NCBI GenBank assembly: GCA_011372345.1
Contig: DRTC01000407.1
Coordinates: forward strand, 1 to 6,151
DNA from: Candidatus Cloacimonadota bacterium
Lineage (GTDB): Bacteria > Cloacimonadota > Cloacimonadia > Cloacimonadales > TCS61
Direction of reading: 5' to 3'
Length of the DNA: 6,151 bases
The notes under the pieces are model-generated. The model searched no databases. It was not told the origin of the DNA and saw only the letters and a program-made list of their open reading frames with translations. How positions within the stretch are numbered: the first letter of the stretch is position 1; each line of letters starts with the position of its first letter. Made by a program: the position numbers and the translations under genes. Shown one piece after another: positions 1 through 5,873 of the stretch.

Positions 1-1548
1 ATATATAGAGAAATTATCTCTGGATAATTCTTTTATTAAAACTGTTTCCCTTTTTTTCCACCATTCAGCTATTTCTTTATAAGTTCCCCAGAATACTTTT
101 CTTTGCCTGAGTTTTTTCAGAGTTTCATCAAATAAGATTGGAGCGTAATTGACATCGGCAAAATTCGAGATTGAAAAATCCAGAGTTAGAAGACCATTAA
201 CTGAATTCGTAGCTTTTATCAGATCATTCATCAGTTCGGTTGCTTTATCATAAGTGAGGATTTTCGTTTTTGATATTTTTAAAGCATTATCATAAAAAGT
301 TAAAGGTATTTCCAGACAATTCTTCTTAAAATCCAATCCGATTTTTCCAATTTTATCTCTCTTTCTCTGTGAAAATATCCGATATGGGAAACCGATACCG
401 TTTTTAAAACCGATATGATTTCTAAAAGACATAGATGAATCATAAAGATAATCATTTTTATTATGAAGCTCCGGAGTAACTTCAAAATCGTATTTGAATC
501 TATTTTGCCTGACTCCGATATTTTTGTCATTAATTGCGTCTGATAAAATTTTTTTCTGATTGGAATGAGTATCACTACGATAAGATTTTGCAGATGCCAG
601 AAGAGCAATTTCATTACCTCTATCTTTGATTTTTCTCATTTCCTCTGCAATATCCGGTTCATCTATTTTATAATCGACATCTTTTCTGGAATCAGATTCG
701 ACTCCCCAGAAATATGTGCTTTTTATCTTGTGTTTATTTTCGATTTCATGAATTTCTTCAAAATTCCAATATTCCTCGATATTTGTAATCAGGTATTTTA
801 TCTTACTGAAAGAACTTCTTAAATTGTATTGAACTTTATAAAACATTATTAATTCATTTAAAGAACTTGAAAATATTGTTGATGATTTCCATTTCTGCAG
901 ACTGTCTATTGGGTGTGATACAGCAACTGCGAAATTTTCAGATGAGGGCCAGAACTCCTTTTTTACCAGAAAATGAGTTTTTTTTTCTGTCACAGAATTT
1001 TGCAGGAATTTATCGATCAACCAGAGATAAGCATTAGTATAAGGAAAAAGGGAATATTCAAGAAGAAATGTGTTTGGATCAGATATCTTTCCGTAATTAT
1101 CGTCAGTGAATGAAGAATGGGTATGGTAATTTATGAGATTAAGAAAAATATTTCCAAAAATATCAAATTGAAATTTACCATAATAAAGATCATCATTATG
1201 AGAATATAAGGCAGGAGCTTCTATCTTTTTTTTTGAAAAGCAGGGAAGAGGTCTTGGAAGATCGATCGTTTTCAGCATACTTTTCAATTGTTCTTTATCT
1301 GTACCGGTTGAAAATAAAATAATCTCAACCGGGATATAGAACATGATCTTATCATAAGCAAGAATATGAGCTTCTTTCTCATTAGGCTCGATCAATCCAT
1401 AATAAAATAAGATGTCATTCTCATTTAACTGGTCTAATTTGGTTATACATTTAAATTCATAACCTAAAGTTTTGAATACAAAGTCAATTGTATAATATAT
1501 TTCTTCGTAATATTTTTCGACATTATTATCGATATATACTGCAATCAT
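1..1548 (-). CDS. Polysaccharide deacetylase-like protein with altered active site (3' end outside window)
   Basis: The frame stays open for 516 codons from ATG at 1548 to the left edge, so the C-terminus is missing, probably only slightly. The start is supported by AGAGG six bases upstream. The first 200 or so residues resemble the N-terminal half (DUF7033 type) of a class of polysaccharide deacetylases, including FQFDIFGNIF at 127-136. The NodB-like half is recognisable by its order of motifs: SHPID at 211-215, YFWGVESD at 279-286, RGNEIALLASAKSY at 310-323, GVRQNRF at 345-351, the DSSMSFRNHIGF stretch at 370-381, LEIPLTFYD at 412-420, and EIAEWWKKRE at 492-501. Family members usually have THDVD, GLHPS and a WHN-type motif at three of these places. 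Here the first Asp is Pro213, the His is Leu317, and the second His is Ser459. Active members remove acetyl groups from cell-surface sugars; this one is probably catalytically dead or changed. No signal peptide or membrane segment is evident. Family assignment is from memory of motifs, without a search. Confidence 0.8.
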   Translation of the reverse strand, partial: MIAVYIDNNVEKYYEEIYYTIDFVFKTLGYEFKCITKLDQLNENDILFYYGLIEPNEKEAHILAYDKIMFYIPVEIILFSTGTDKEQLKSMLKTIDLPRPLPCFSKKKIEAPALYSHNDDLYYGKFQFDIFGNIFLNLINYHTHSSFTDDNYGKISDPNTFLLEYSLFPYTNAYLWLIDKFLQNSVTEKKTHFLVKKEFWPSSENFAVAVSHPIDSLQKWKSSTIFSSSLNELIMFYKVQYNLRSSFSKIKYLITNIEEYWNFEEIHEIENKHKIKSTYFWGVESDSRKDVDYKIDEPDIAEEMRKIKDRGNEIALLASAKSYRSDTHSNQKKILSDAINDKNIGVRQNRFKYDFEVTPELHNKNDYLYDSSMSFRNHIGFKNGIGFPYRIFSQRKRDKIGKIGLDFKKNCLEIPLTFYDNALKISKTKILTYDKATELMNDLIKATNSVNGLLTLDFSISNFADVNYAPILFDETLKKLRQRKVFWGTYKEIAEWWKKRETVLIKELSRDNFSIY

Positions 1549-1569
1549 CCAATTCCTCTTTTTTTTTGA

Positions 1570-1657
1570 GACCTTACGGATGGTCGAGGAACGAAACCTC
1601 CGTTATGGTCGCTTATCATCTTCAACCATTGCAGAGATTTTAACCATTCGCAAGGTT
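1570..1657. repeat. 88-bp nested palindromic element with imperfect terminal inverted repeats
   Basis: The left end GACCTTACGGATGGT (1570-1584) is inversely repeated at the right end ACCATTCGCAAGGTT (1643-1657), with three mismatches in 15. Inside, ATGGT at 1605-1609 mirrors ACCAT at 1625-1629. The element therefore reads ATGGT, ATGGT, ACCAT, ACCAT from left to right. The left half alone can also fold, since GACC, ACGGA and GGT (1570-1584) pair with ACC, TCCGT and GGTC (1596-1610). It lies in the leader of the minus-strand deacetylase-like gene, separated from the Shine-Dalgarno by an A9 tract. It looks like a small dispersed repeat or a structured leader RNA; no coding sequence is seen in it. 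Confidence 0.6.
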
Positions 1658-1665
1658 TTTGTAGT

Positions 1666-1694
1666 TCTTAAAATATTTTATTTGTTTTTGTCAA
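1666..1694 (-). promoter_or_regulatory. Candidate minus-strand promoter for the deacetylase-like gene
   Basis: A perfect TTGACA lies on the minus strand at 1694-1689. The sequence after it is very AT-rich, with TTAAGA at 1671-1666 seventeen bases downstream. This would give a leader of roughly 110 nt containing the palindromic element at 1570-1657. The -10 match is weak, so only the -35 hexamer and the position support this call. Confidence 0.25.
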
Positions 1695-1718
1695 TATGCA
1701 TTTTTTGGGAACATTCTT

Positions 1719-1755
1719 AATAAAATTTTTCAATAAAGTTTTTAATAAAATCTTT
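1719..1755 (+). repeat. Three degenerate 12-13 bp AT-rich tandem copies above the tRNA promoter
   Basis: The units are AATAAAATTTTTC (1719-1731), AATAAAGTTTTT (1732-1743) and AATAAAATCTTT (1744-1755). They run directly into the TTGACA hexamer of the tRNA promoter. A-tract and T-tract runs at near-helical spacing in this position are what an UP element, which binds the alpha subunit of RNA polymerase, would look like. That role is inferred from position and composition only. Confidence 0.4.
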
Positions 1756-1782
1756 GACATCGCAAACGCCCTGAACATTTTG
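1754..1782 (+). promoter_or_regulatory. Promoter of tRNA-Lys
   Basis: TTGACA at 1754-1759 is followed after 19 bases by TTTG at 1779-1782, within the string ACATTTTG. A classical TATAAT is absent. The arrangement resembles the TTG / TAnnTTTG promoters known from Bacteroidota and Flavobacteria. It would start transcription a few bases before the mature tRNA at 1793. The promoter of ppdK has identical spacing. Confidence 0.5.
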
Positions 1783-1792
1783 CCTTCCAATT

Positions 1793-1865
<73 letters not shown>

Positions 1866-1874
1866 TTTTTTTTT
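1866..1874 (+). terminator. T9 tract directly after the tRNA, possible terminator
   Basis: Nine thymines follow the discriminator base with no gap. With the T-arm and acceptor helix just before it, this could work as a stem plus U-tract terminator, leaving a monocistronic tRNA transcript. No separate hairpin is seen downstream. Confidence 0.35.
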
Positions 1875-1930
1875 AGATTCATTTTGTTGTATCGGAATTT
1901 GAAAGTTTAAGATTAAAGAGTTTATATTTT

Positions 1931-2200
1931 GTCACAAAAAGCAAATCACAAACAGCAAATCCCAAATACTATAAAATTACAAACAACAAATCCCAAAAAA
2001 CAAATAAATTCCAAAAAACAATACCGAAATGACAAACCAGCTATGCCTTGAGTCGTTTTGAATTTGTAATTTTGATCAATGTTATTTATTTGAAATTTGT
2101 ATTTTATATTTTGAGTTTTAATATCGATGCTTCGATTTGTTTTGGATTTGAAATTTTCTTCTTTGTTATTTATTTGAATTTTGTGTTTTGTATTTTGGTA
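1931..2200. repeat. Low-complexity CAAAT-type repeat in two opposed arms (non-coding)
   Basis: The left arm (about 1931-2020) is built from variants of CAAATCCCAAA and CAAATAAATTCC. The right arm (about 2058-2199) is the same kind of sequence on the opposite strand. The arms enclose a more complex core of about 37 bp. Direct copies are visible: ACAAACAGCAAATCCCAAA at 1948-1966 recurs at 1979-1997 with one change, and GTTATTTATTTGAA at 2081-2094 recurs at 2165-2178. The minus strand stays open for 86 codons across the block, but the product is a low-complexity Asn/Lys/Gln string followed by a Phe/Cys/Ile string, which mirrors the repeat rather than a protein. I read it as an expanded repeat or imperfect inverted repeat. 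Confidence 0.65.
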
Positions 2201-2284
2201 TTTCATCTCCCTTTCTCCTATCTCTAATATTTTTAATCAAAGCAGAGATTATTTTATTTTACAATTTTTCTTTTTATATTTGTC

Positions 2285-2306
2285 TTTTTATGATTTTTCA
2301 TAAAAA
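2285..2306. other. 9-bp AT-rich hairpin upstream of ppdK
   Basis: TTTTTATGA (2285-2293) and TCATAAAAA (2298-2306) are perfect inverted repeats around a TTTT loop, 25 bp upstream of the ppdK TTGACA. It could be an operator dyad or a weak terminator for leftover transcription; nothing else separates these. The rest of 2207-2330 is plain AT-rich spacer. Confidence 0.3.
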
Positions 2307-2330
2307 TCTAAAAATCTACATTTATTTTGA

Positions 2331-2359
2331 TTGACAGATAACTTTGCTTTTTTGGTTTG
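2331..2359 (+). promoter_or_regulatory. Promoter of ppdK
   Basis: TTGACA at 2331-2336 is followed after exactly 19 bases by TTTG at 2356-2359, within TTGGTTTG. This is the same 29-bp arrangement as in front of tRNA-Lys. A perfect TATAAT occurs at 2371-2376 but lies 34 bases from the TTGACA. It would need another -35 (only T6 at 2348-2353) and would start transcription about 18 bases before the ATG, so it is a weaker alternative. Confidence 0.45.
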
Positions 2360-2386
2360 AATTCCAAAAGTATAATTTAATGATAT

Positions 2387-2394
2387 AAAAGGAG
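2387..2394 (+). promoter_or_regulatory. Ribosome binding site of ppdK
   Basis: AAAAGGAG is a strong Shine-Dalgarno, six bases before ATG 2401. An in-frame TAA at 2386-2388 rules out any upstream extension, so the start codon is well fixed. Confidence 0.85.
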
Positions 2395-2400
2395 TTACTG

Positions 2401-5121
2401 ATGAACAAAAAAAGAGTTTACCTTTTTGGGAATGGAAAAGCTGAGGGTAAAACCGAAATGAAAAACCTACTGGGAGGAAAAGGAGCGAACCTTGCTGAAA
2501 TGAATTTGATCGGCATACCTGTACCTCCCGGATTTACGATCACTACAGATGTTTGTACTGAATATAATAAGATCGGAAAGGAAGAAATAATTACTTTATT
2601 AAAAAAAGAAGTTATTGCAGGAATAAAAAATATCGAAAATATTATGGGTACAACTTTTGGAGATAAAGATAATCCATGTCTGGTCTCAGTTCGTTCCGGT
2701 GCAAGAGTTTCCATGCCTGGTATGATGGATACTGTTCTCAATCTTGGTTTGAATGATGTTACAGTGAAAGGTTTAGCAGATAAAACAGGTAATGACCGTT
2801 TTGCCTGGGATTCTTATCGTCGCTTTGTCCAGATGTATGGGGATGTCGTCTTGGGAATGAAACCTTCATCAAAAGAAGAAATTGATCCTTTTGAAAAGAT
2901 CATTGACGAGATCAAAGAAAAGAAACAGGTTATTGATGATACGGAATTATCTGCTGCTGATCTGCAAAACCTGGTGATGAAATTCAAAAATGCGATCAAA
3001 GAGTTTACCGGACATGATTTTCCGGAAGATCCATGGGAACAGCTTTGGGGAGCAATCTGTGCTGTTTTTGATAGCTGGAATACAGAACGGGCAATTTACT
3101 ATCGAAAAATAAATGAAATTTCTGATGATTGGGGAACTGCTGTAAATGTGCAGGCAATGGTTTATGGAAATATGGGAAAAAATTCCGCAACCGGAGTTGC
3201 ATTTACTCGCGATGCTGCTACAGGTGAGGATATTTTTAATGGAGAATATCTGATTGATGCTCAAGGAGAAGATGTTGTTGCCGGAATCAGAACTCCACAA
3301 CAGATCACTCTGGAAGGTTCAAAAAGATGGGCTGAACTGCAATTAATTTCAGAAAATGAACGAGCAGAAAAATATCCTTCATTAGAAGAGACAATGCCGA
3401 AACTTTATAAGGAACTTTGCATAATCGAAACAAAACTGGAAAACCATTATCATGATATGCAGGATCTTGAGTTTACTATTCAAGATGGTAAATTATGGTT
3501 GCTCCAAACCAGGAATGGCAAACGGACAGGATCTGCCATGGTGAAGATGGCAATCGATATGCTTAATCAAGGTTTGATCGATGAAAAGACAGCCATTTTG
3601 AGAGTTGAGCCCAACAGGCTTGATGAACTACTACATCCCGTTTTCAATCAAGAAGCAGTTAAAAAGGCAAATGTTGTTGCCAAAGGTCTTCCCGCTTCTC
3701 CCGGAGCTGCTTCGGGGCAGATCGTTTTCTTTGCTGATGATGCTGAAAAATGGGCTAATGCAGAGAAAAAAGTTATCCTTGTCAGAATTGAAACATCTCC
3801 CGAAGATTTAAGAGGGATGAATGTTTCTCAAGGAATTTTAACTGCTCGAGGAGGAATGACATCTCATGCCGCAGTTGTCGCCCGAGGAATGGGAAAATGT
3901 TGTATATCGGGTGCAGGCTCGATTCAGATAGATTACAAGGCAAGAACTATAGTTTGTGATGATCATTTGTTTCATGAAGGTGACTGGATTTCTTTGAATG
4001 GTTCTTCCGGAGAAGTTTATGAAGGAAAAGTAGAGACCAGAACTCCTGATTTAAGTGGGGATTTCGGAAAATTAATGGATCTTTGTGATAAACATACAAG
4101 AATGGGAGTCAGGACTAATGCTGATACACCTCGCGATTCAAAGGTTGCCAGAGATTTCGGTGCTATCGGGATCGGACTTTGCCGAACCGAACACATGTTC
4201 TTTGAAGGTAACAGGATCAAAGCTGTTCGTGAAATGATCCTGGCTGAAGATGAAAAAGGTCGTCGTAAGGCATTAGATAAATTGCTGCCGATCCAACGAG
4301 AAGATTTTGAAGGGATTTTTACTGCAATGGAAAACCTTCCTGTAACTGTTCGCCTTTTGGATCCACCGCTTCATGAATTCGTTCCAAAAGATGATAAAGA
4401 GCAGAAAGAAATGGCTGCAGAGATGGGAATAAGTTTCAAAGAAGTAAAAGCAAGGGTAGAATCGTTATCCGAAATAAATCCGATGCTCGGTCATCGTGGC
4501 TGCAGACTGGGAAATACTTATCCGGAAATTACAGAGATGCAGACCAGAGCAATAATCGAAGCTGCTTTGAACCTGAAAGCAAAAGGTATCATTGCAAAAC
4601 CGGAAATTATGATACCTTTGATCGGAACAGTTGAAGAATTTAAGATGCAGGATGAAATAGTCAGGAAAGTTGCTGAACAAGTTTTTTCTGAAAGAAACGA
4701 TAAGATCAATTACCTTGTTGGAACTATGATCGAAATTCCGAGAGCAGCTCTTACTGCAGACAAAGTTGCTAAGCATGCAGAATTCTTTAGTTACGGAACA
4801 AATGATCTGACCCAGATGACTTACGGATACAGCCGCGACGATGCCGGGAAATTCCTGAAAATCTATATCGATAAAGGAATCCTGAAACATGATCCATTCC
4901 AGGTTCTTGACCAGGAAGGTGTAGGTCAGCTTGTTGAAATGGGAGTTATCAAAGGACGAGCAGCAAGACCGGGTCTAAAAATCGGTATTTGCGGTGAACA
5001 TGGCGGAGAACCGAGTTCTGTTAATTTCTGCCATCGCATCGGAATGGATTATGTGAGTTGTTCACCGTATCGAATTCCCATTGCCCGTTTAGCTGCTGCT
5101 CAGGCTGCAATTAAGGAATAA
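2401..5121 (+). CDS. ppdK: Pyruvate,phosphate dikinase (PPDK)
   Basis: This cytosolic enzyme interconverts pyruvate + ATP + Pi with PEP + AMP + PPi. In anaerobes it often works in glycolysis as a PPi-using pyruvate kinase substitute. The 906 residues show the three standard domains. The ATP-grasp domain (about 1-375) has GGKGANLAEM at 25-34, SVRSGARVSMPGMMDT at 96-111, Glu357, Gln369 and Arg371. The swivelling phosphohistidine domain (about 420-535) has GGMTSHAAVVAR with catalytic His489. The PEP/pyruvate TIM barrel (about 545-900) has CRTEHMFF with Arg595, VRLLDPPLHEF with Arg651, MIEIPRAAL with Glu778, YGTNDLTQ with Asn801 and Asp802, and GICGEHGG with Cys864. These match the known residues of the Clostridium symbiosum enzyme (874 aa). 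The shift in numbering implies about 28 extra residues between Arg98 and Glu357. Thr487, two before the histidine, is the position phosphorylated in regulated PPDKs; no regulatory protein gene is visible here. The gene has its own promoter and terminator. Confidence 0.98.
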   Translation: MNKKRVYLFGNGKAEGKTEMKNLLGGKGANLAEMNLIGIPVPPGFTITTDVCTEYNKIGKEEIITLLKKEVIAGIKNIENIMGTTFGDKDNPCLVSVRSGARVSMPGMMDTVLNLGLNDVTVKGLADKTGNDRFAWDSYRRFVQMYGDVVLGMKPSSKEEIDPFEKIIDEIKEKKQVIDDTELSAADLQNLVMKFKNAIKEFTGHDFPEDPWEQLWGAICAVFDSWNTERAIYYRKINEISDDWGTAVNVQAMVYGNMGKNSATGVAFTRDAATGEDIFNGEYLIDAQGEDVVAGIRTPQQITLEGSKRWAELQLISENERAEKYPSLEETMPKLYKELCIIETKLENHYHDMQDLEFTIQDGKLWLLQTRNGKRTGSAMVKMAIDMLNQGLIDEKTAILRVEPNRLDELLHPVFNQEAVKKANVVAKGLPASPGAASGQIVFFADDAEKWANAEKKVILVRIETSPEDLRGMNVSQGILTARGGMTSHAAVVARGMGKCCISGAGSIQIDYKARTIVCDDHLFHEGDWISLNGSSGEVYEGKVETRTPDLSGDFGKLMDLCDKHTRMGVRTNADTPRDSKVARDFGAIGIGLCRTEHMFFEGNRIKAVREMILAEDEKGRRKALDKLLPIQREDFEGIFTAMENLPVTVRLLDPPLHEFVPKDDKEQKEMAAEMGISFKEVKARVESLSEINPMLGHRGCRLGNTYPEITEMQTRAIIEAALNLKAKGIIAKPEIMIPLIGTVEEFKMQDEIVRKVAEQVFSERNDKINYLVGTMIEIPRAALTADKVAKHAEFFSYGTNDLTQMTYGYSRDDAGKFLKIYIDKGILKHDPFQVLDQEGVGQLVEMGVIKGRAARPGLKIGICGEHGGEPSSVNFCHRIGMDYVSCSPYRIPIARLAAAQAAIKE

Positions 5122-5131
5122 AAGTATAAAG

Positions 5132-5166
5132 AAACCTTCAAGGTTTTTAAAACCTTGAAGGTTTTT
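5132..5166 (+). terminator. Intrinsic terminator of ppdK (two-level palindrome)
   Basis: A perfect 16-base inverted repeat (5132-5147 with 5149-5164) is centred on T5148. In RNA the central bases form the loop, leaving about 15 pairs, followed by a short U run. It begins 11 bases after the ppdK stop. Each arm is itself palindromic: AAACCTT-C-AAGGTTT on the left and AAAACCTT-G-AAGGTTTT on the right. The unit is therefore probably also a dispersed repeat. The sequence on the minus-strand exit side is less T-rich, so termination should favour the plus direction. Confidence 0.8.
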
Positions 5167-5196
5167 ATTCTTTCCAAAGCTTCCAACATAGAAATT

Positions 5197-5326
5197 GCTC
5201 GTTCCCAAACTCCTGTTTGGGAATGTTAAGGTAAAACTCTGTTTTGAATATGTATAAATCAGAAATGAAAAAGAGTTTCCATTACAAATGTTTTCTCCCG
5301 AAGTATCGGAAAGTTTGGGAACAAGC
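5197..5326. repeat. REP/MITE-like palindromic element, about 130 bp
   Basis: The ends GCTCGTTCCCAAACT (5197-5211) and AGTTTGGGAACAAGC (5312-5326) are inverted repeats with one mismatch in 15. The left end forms its own hairpin, CGTTCCCAAAC / GTTTGGGAATG around TCCT (5200-5225), with one G-T pair. An inner inverted pair AAACTCT (5234-5240) and AGAGTTT (5272-5278) gives a further level of symmetry. The right hairpin's inner arm looks decayed. The GTTCCCAAAC hairpin resembles repeats I know as dispersed intergenic REP-type elements mobilised by TnpA_REP (RAYT) transposases. No transposase is in the window. It sits between two convergent genes. Confidence 0.65.
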
Positions 5327-5330
5327 TAAG

Positions 5331-5361
5331 GACTTCCGAAGTTTTGAGAACTTCGGAAGTC
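5331..5361 (-). terminator. Hairpin downstream of the response regulator (two-level palindrome)
   Basis: GACTTCCGAAGTT (5331-5343) and AACTTCGGAAGTC (5349-5361) pair perfectly over 13 bp around TTGAG. It lies 17 bases past the stop of the minus-strand response regulator. The following minus-strand sequence (CTTAGCTTG) is only modestly T-rich, so termination is plausible but not certain. Like the ppdK terminator, each arm is an odd palindrome with a central C (left) or G (right). Confidence 0.5.
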
Positions 5362-5378
5362 ATAATCTTAATAAATCT

Positions 5379-5753
5379 TTAATTTACCTCTTCTTTACCT
5401 AAGGCAATCCTGATAATGGAATGCAATTCCTGTTCTTCAAACGGTTTGACCAGGTAACCAAAAGGTTTGGTTTCTTTAGCTGCTAAAATCGTATTTTCAT
5501 CAGCATACGCTGAAATATAGATCAAAGGTATGCTGTGTTTACCTAATATCTGTTTTGCTGTTTCAATCCCGTTCAGTTCGCCAGCCAGCATAATATCCAT
5601 TAGGATCAGATCAGGAATAATTTCTGCGGTTTTTATAATTGCATCTTCTCCTGATGATGCAATTGCAGGAACATCATACCCGAAATTATTTAGAGTCATC
5701 TTCAGGTCTTGTGCTATAATTTTTTCATCTTCGACTATTAAAATTCCTGCCAT
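5379..5753 (-). CDS. Single-domain (CheY-like) response regulator
   Basis: The 124 residues make up one receiver domain with no output domain. Numbered from the chosen ATG, the acidic pocket is Glu8-Asp9-Glu10 in ILIVEDE, the phosphorylated residue is Asp53 in LILMDIM, the switch Ser is Ser81 in YISAYAD, and the conserved Lys is Lys103 in YLVKPFE. All residues needed for phosphotransfer are present. The sequence is of the common type found with PAS-containing histidine kinases, and it would act in the cytosol by relaying phosphate to or from a partner not in this window. ATG 5753 is preferred because MAGILIVEDE is the normal beginning of the domain. ATG 5774, seven codons upstream, lacks a Shine-Dalgarno and adds an atypical MRTCNQD. 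ATG 5753 itself has only a distant GAGG, so its translation may depend on coupling to the short ORFs just upstream. Confidence 0.93.
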   Translation of the reverse strand: MAGILIVEDEKIIAQDLKMTLNNFGYDVPAIASSGEDAIIKTAEIIPDLILMDIMLAGELNGIETAKQILGKHSIPLIYISAYADENTILAAKETKPFGYLVKPFEEQELHSIIRIALGKEEVN

Positions 5754-5760
5754 GTCTTGA

Positions 5761-5796
5761 TTACATGTCCTCATTAAACTTATCTAAGTTAATCAT
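5761..5796 (-). CDS. 11-codon micro-ORF just upstream of the response regulator
   Basis: The frame reads MINLDKFNEDM then TAA. It has a good Shine-Dalgarno, AAAGG, five bases before its ATG. Its start lies inside the end of the 27-codon ORF (eight-base overlap), and its stop is seven bases before the response regulator ATG. It may be a leader peptide that delivers ribosomes to the poorly primed regulator start. Chance is a real alternative at this length. Confidence 0.3.
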   Translation of the reverse strand: MINLDKFNEDM

Positions 5797-5872
5797 TCTT
5801 TCCTTTCTTGATGATCTGGATTTCTCCCTGATAAATGATTATTATGTAATCTTCGAATTCATAGATTTTCAT
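5789..5872 (-). CDS. 27-codon small ORF between the acidic exported protein and the response regulator
   Basis: The product begins MKIYEFEDYIIIIYQGEIQI and ends KKGKND. Its ATG comes one base after the TAA of the upstream 85-residue gene, and AAGGA lies five bases before it inside the end of that gene, an arrangement typical of coupled translation. The peptide has no signal or membrane helix. The pattern of a hydrophobic strand, a Gly turn and a second strand suggests a lone beta-hairpin. Residues 8-24 resemble the last 17 residues of the upstream protein (Tyr, Gly, Ile and Lys aligned). It could be a real microprotein, a remnant of a duplicated C-terminus, or chance. I do not recognise a family. 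Confidence 0.45.
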   Translation of the reverse strand: MKIYEFEDYIIIIYQGEIQIIKKGKND

Positions 5873-5873
5873 T

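Noticed and set aside
300..614. 104-codon minus-strand ORF
   Set aside because: It is out of frame with, and fully inside, the 516-codon deacetylase-like frame, which has recognisable family motifs and its own start.
1931..2020. Possible CRISPR array in the CAAAT repeats
   Set aside because: Repeat units are short and degenerate, there are no unique spacers of constant length, and no cas genes are present.
1946..2206. 86-codon minus-strand ORF with a Shine-Dalgarno-like GGAGAAAGGGAG before its ATG
   Set aside because: The product is a direct reflection of the CAAAT-type repeats, rich in Asn/Lys/Gln then Phe/Cys/Ile, with no protein-like pattern. The purine-rich start context is not enough on its own.
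2371..2376. Perfect TATAAT as the ppdK -10 box
   Set aside because: No acceptable -35 at 16-18 bases except a T6 run, and the resulting leader would be very short. The TTGACA-N19-TTTG pair is shared with the tRNA promoter and preferred.
4465..4890. 141-codon minus-strand ORF antisense to ppdK
   Set aside because: It is a shadow of the highly conserved PPDK C-terminal domain; the product is Cys/Phe/Ser-rich with no domain or ribosome binding site.
5754..5774. Seven-codon N-terminal extension of the response regulator (start at 5774)
   Set aside because: There is no Shine-Dalgarno before it, and receiver domains normally begin at the MAGILIVEDE position. I kept 5753 but cannot exclude the longer form.
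5753..5872. Frameshifted N-terminus of a longer response regulator or kinase
   Set aside because: The short ORFs are in different frames from the regulator, and joining them by single-base shifts does not give a recognisable domain. The receiver domain is already complete from 5753.
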